From assembly GCA_964630905.1 (NCBI GenBank), contig CAZVWR010000051.1, positions 1 to 23,920 of the forward strand: a DNA stretch of 23,920 nucleotides, read 5' to 3'. Numbering within the stretch: position 1 is the stretch's first letter; every line of letters starts with the position of its first letter. This stretch comes from JAGOEX01 sp964630905 (GTDB lineage Bacteria; UBP6; UBA1177). The notes under the pieces were generated by a model. That model worked only from the letters and a program-made list of their open reading frames with translations. It did not search any database and was not told where the DNA came from. Of this stretch, positions 22,524 to 23,920 are shown piece by piece. Made by a program: the position numbers and the translations under genes.

Positions 22524-23480
22524 TCAATGCCGGTTTCCCCTTTTTTTATCAAGAGGATTTGTTTGTCCAAATGTTTCTGCACCACGACTGTAACCATAAA
22601 GAGTTTTTGAGTTTATCAACGACCATAAAAGTGTTTTTGAAAGCCATGAAACAAATTTATATTTCTGATCTTTTCTGTTCGATTCTCTCTGCAATCCTGT
22701 TAAATAATTTACAGGCACTCCATCAAAAACATCAAACCATTCAACTTTTTCACCTTTAACATAACCATCATAAACGGCTTCCTTTCCAACAACAATTGCC
22801 CATGGAATACCTTTGTAAATATTTCCTTTTTGCATAAATTTATTTTCGTCCTCAATCTCTGCGAGCCAATTTAAAACTGCTTTGCCGGTATCTGTATAGG
22901 TTTCAAAAAGAGGAAAATATATTATAAAATTGATTACAGCAGTAACTGATGAAATTAAAACCGCAGGCGTGTTTTCTATTAATGCAAAATATAAAATTGC
23001 TGAAAATGAGAGAAGCAACCCTGCATACAGAAAAATTCTACCACTTATAAAGTATCTGTCAGCTATTTCAGGTGAATATAGCATATTTGTAATTTCTATC
23101 CTCAGATTATTTAATGCTGAAAAATTGTTTTTCCCGATCAGAACGGCATTTTTGTCGTGGAAAAAAGAGTTGAATATTAACGCTTCTTCAGGCGGATGAT
23201 CCTTGGGGATATCCTTTCTTTTATACAAAATGAATTCACCGTCATCTTCAAAAATGTCAACATATCCACCACAAGCAAGAGAAATAATACCAGTTACCAT
23301 AAGTTTATAACCGACAGATTTATTCCGGATAACTTCCGCCATCATGGGTGTGATGTTTTTTGGCAAAAACAGCTGTTTGTTTTCGGTAGATGCAAATCGT
23401 TTTTTAAAGTATATCCAGGCGATAAAGTGATATGCCCAGATAAATAAATTAATAAGAATCAGTAAAGCTTTGAAACTCAT
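22524..23480 (-). CDS. Membrane protein resembling the C-terminal part of DUF2207 proteins
   Basis: A 318-residue protein with one N-terminal membrane helix (about 4-25), a soluble part with LPKNITPMMAEVIRNK and ITGIISLACGGYVDI-like residues (about 40-78; the sequence reads VTGIISLACGGY), a helical hairpin membrane pair (about 148-192), then WLAEIEDENKFM and WAIVVGKEAVYDG. These match the winged-helix and tail region of DUF2207 proteins in order, but the N-terminal extracellular domain of full-length members is missing. The gene looks richer in A/T than its neighbours, in line with acquired DNA. A reasonable ribosome site (AAGGG) precedes the ATG at 23480. Function is unknown. Confidence 0.75.
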   Translation of the reverse strand: MSFKALLILINLFIWAYHFIAWIYFKKRFASTENKQLFLPKNITPMMAEVIRNKSVGYKLMVTGIISLACGGYVDIFEDDGEFILYKRKDIPKDHPPEEALIFNSFFHDKNAVLIGKNNFSALNNLRIEITNMLYSPEIADRYFISGRIFLYAGLLLSFSAILYFALIENTPAVLISSVTAVINFIIYFPLFETYTDTGKAVLNWLAEIEDENKFMQKGNIYKGIPWAIVVGKEAVYDGYVKGEKVEWFDVFDGVPVNYLTGLQRESNRKDQKYKFVSWLSKTLLWSLINSKTLYGYSRGAETFGQTNPLDKKRGNRH

Positions 23481-23521
23481 AACGCTACCCTTAATAAGGA
23501 ATGGGGTTATCTTTCAATGTT

Positions 23522-23548
23522 TTTATATCATGTGATAAATGCTGTCAA
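23522..23548 (-). promoter_or_regulatory. Predicted promoter of the DUF2207-like gene
   Basis: On the minus strand TTGACA (23548-23543), a 15-bp spacer and TATAAA (23527-23522) preceded by TGA, which makes an extended -10 (TGATATAAA). The short spacer is offset by the extended -10. Transcription would start near 23515. Confidence 0.45.
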
Positions 23549-23569
23549 TGTTTTAGATTGATTAGTTTT

Positions 23570-23662
23570 TCAGATATGAGGAATATTCAACTGCTCAAGA
23601 ACAGCATTAACTGATTCGACATTGGCTTTGTTTCCATCAAGAAAATCAATGAAAAATAGGGG
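23570..23662 (-). pseudogene. Possible gene remnant, C-terminal end only
   Basis: A 30-codon open frame with no ATG/GTG/TTG start, ending in LEQLNIPHI, that is opened by a stop codon inside the palindrome at 23659-23671. The text (DFLDGNKANVESVNAVLEQL) reads like a normal protein C-terminus, so it may be the tail of a gene cut at the palindrome. The family was not recognised, and chance cannot be excluded. Confidence 0.25.
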
Positions 23663-23783
23663 TCAGATCCCAATAAATACGTATGTTTTCTGTCTTAAAC
23701 TCTTCCCAACTCCCTAAATCAACTCCACTTTTCCCAGTTTCCCGGTGAGCAAGATAATTTCTCTGAATTTCTTGTAAATTAAT
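23646..23783 (-). pseudogene. Possible second orphan frame running through the palindrome
   Basis: A 45-codon open frame lacking a usual start codon, with protein-like sequence (NYLAHRETGKSGVDLGSW near its middle) that ends IYWDLTPIFH, the last residues being coded by the palindrome itself. It looks like the end of a longer gene that lost its 5' part or an old insertion scar; not recognised. Confidence 0.25.
23659..23671. repeat. GGGGTC-A-GATCCC palindrome, similar to REP-type elements
   Basis: GGGGTC (23659-23664) and GATCCC (23666-23671) form a near-perfect inverted repeat around one A, flanked by A/T-rich DNA (AAAAATA on the left, AATAAAT on the right). Very similar GGGGTCAGACCC-type palindromes are, from memory, frequent near IS200-like REP-associated transposases in several Gram-negative groups. 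Only one copy was noticed in this window. Confidence 0.4.
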
Positions 23784-23800
23784 TTAGAATTAGATATATT
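23772..23800 (+). promoter_or_regulatory. Predicted promoter of the gene at the right edge
   Basis: TTGTAA (23772-23777), a 17-bp spacer and TATATT (23795-23800). Transcription would begin near 23807, about 44 bases before the ATG at 23851. Confidence 0.45.
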
Positions 23801-23850
23801 AACTCTGGATGTTGAATATTAGAGTCAGTTGTTATTTGATGGAGAGCACA

Positions 23851-23920
23851 ATGACAAAGATTCCAGGATCTGTTTTCCCAAAAGAATATGCTGAATGGCT
23901 TGCAGAGATCAAGGAAAGAG
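23851..23920 (+). CDS. Start of a probable DUF1016/YhcG-type PDDEXK nuclease gene, cut by the right edge
   Basis: Only 23 codons are visible (MTKIPGSVFPKEY then AEWLAEIKER). The P-x-x-Y-A-x-W-L-A-E-I-K-x-R pattern is the usual N-terminus of DUF1016 (YhcG) proteins, whose C-terminal half is a PDDEXK nuclease-like domain and which are often found among defence and mobile genes. GGAGAG sits 4 bases before the ATG. The identification rests on a very short stretch and needs the sequence beyond the window. Confidence 0.5.
   Translation, partial: MTKIPGSVFPKEYAEWLAEIKER

Larger units (their letters stand above)
23481..23850. other. 370-bp intergenic stretch with promoters, a palindrome and orphan reading frames
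   Basis: No convincing intact gene. It holds a promoter for the DUF2207-like gene (23522-23548), a promoter for the gene at 23851 (23772-23800), the palindrome at 23659-23671 and two short minus-strand open frames. The latter (23570-23662 and 23646-23783) look like gene ends or chance frames around the palindrome. No tRNA or terminator was found. Confidence 0.6.

Noticed and set aside
22475..22759. Plus-strand 94-residue open frame after wbpD
   Set aside because: Mostly antisense to the DUF2207-like gene, no ribosome site and no recognisable domain.
1..23920. CRISPR arrays, tRNA, rRNA or riboswitches
   Set aside because: No regularly spaced repeats or RNA-gene-like sequence; nearly all gaps are under 150 bp, and the three longer ones (3879-4139, 16333-16474, 23481-23850) contain nothing of this kind.

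Overview
The window is about 24 kb of gene-dense, AT-leaning (roughly 40% GC by eye) bacterial chromosome from a Gram-negative (diderm) organism. Diderm status follows from a complete-looking MlaE/MlaF/MlaD lipid-transport operon with an MCE protein that seems to end in an outer-membrane beta-barrel, plus lgt, lipoproteins and nucleotide-sugar genes. A Myxococcus-type PilZ-like protein, the MCE-barrel form and Asp/Glu-rich lipoproteins carrying a CGNG...E.GE.C motif suggest a deltaproteobacterial/Myxococcota-like lineage. That placement is an inference, not a proof. No rRNA, tRNA, CRISPR array or intact transposase gene was seen.

Layout. (1) 1-3935, minus strand: operon mlaE-mlaF-mlaD-lgt, read from a promoter at about 3907-3935; lgt runs off the left edge. 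(2) 4045-4424, plus: a small RRM RNA-binding protein whose mRNA is predicted to begin with a 10-bp hairpin. (3) 4497-6865, minus: PilZ-like protein, a soluble receiver-histidine kinase fusion and a single-domain GlmU-type nucleotidyltransferase, transcribed from a promoter matching both -35 and -10 consensus boxes. (4) 6894-8837, plus: exported five-MORN-repeat protein overlapping an M20 amidohydrolase. (5) 8848-12693, plus: membrane-anchored small protein, class I dihydroorotase pyrC, an unknown protein and a PflX-like radical SAM protein, all abutting or overlapping, followed by an acidic Cys-rich lipoprotein. (6) 12711-16332, minus: an ABC-F ATPase and a large acidic-linker lipoprotein. (7) 16412-22430, plus: a tightly coupled five-gene operon with a membrane protein carrying a spermidine-synthase-like domain, a short citryl-CoA-lyase-like enzyme, then wbpA, wbpB and wbpD homologues for a 2,3-diamino-glucuronate-type nucleotide sugar. 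(8) 22431-23920: a change to accessory DNA, with a DUF2207-like membrane protein, a GGGGTC-A-GATCCC palindrome with short orphan reading frames, and the start of a probable DUF1016/YhcG nuclease gene.

Many start codons were reset from the longest possible reading frame. In six cases (mlaE, RRM, PilZ-like, MORN, ABC-F, large lipoprotein) an internal start has the better Shine-Dalgarno sequence. In five of those the longer start overlaps or lies upstream of the predicted promoter elements or transcription start. The common themes are envelope biogenesis (lipid transport, lipoprotein acylation, surface polysaccharide, exported lipoproteins) and signalling; the metabolic genes (pyrC, M20 peptidase, citryl-CoA lyase) look like passengers of these operons. 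The most interesting items are the MCE/beta-barrel fusion, the PilZ/kinase/nucleotidyltransferase operon, the citryl-CoA-lyase-like gene inside a polysaccharide operon, and the mobile-looking right end.
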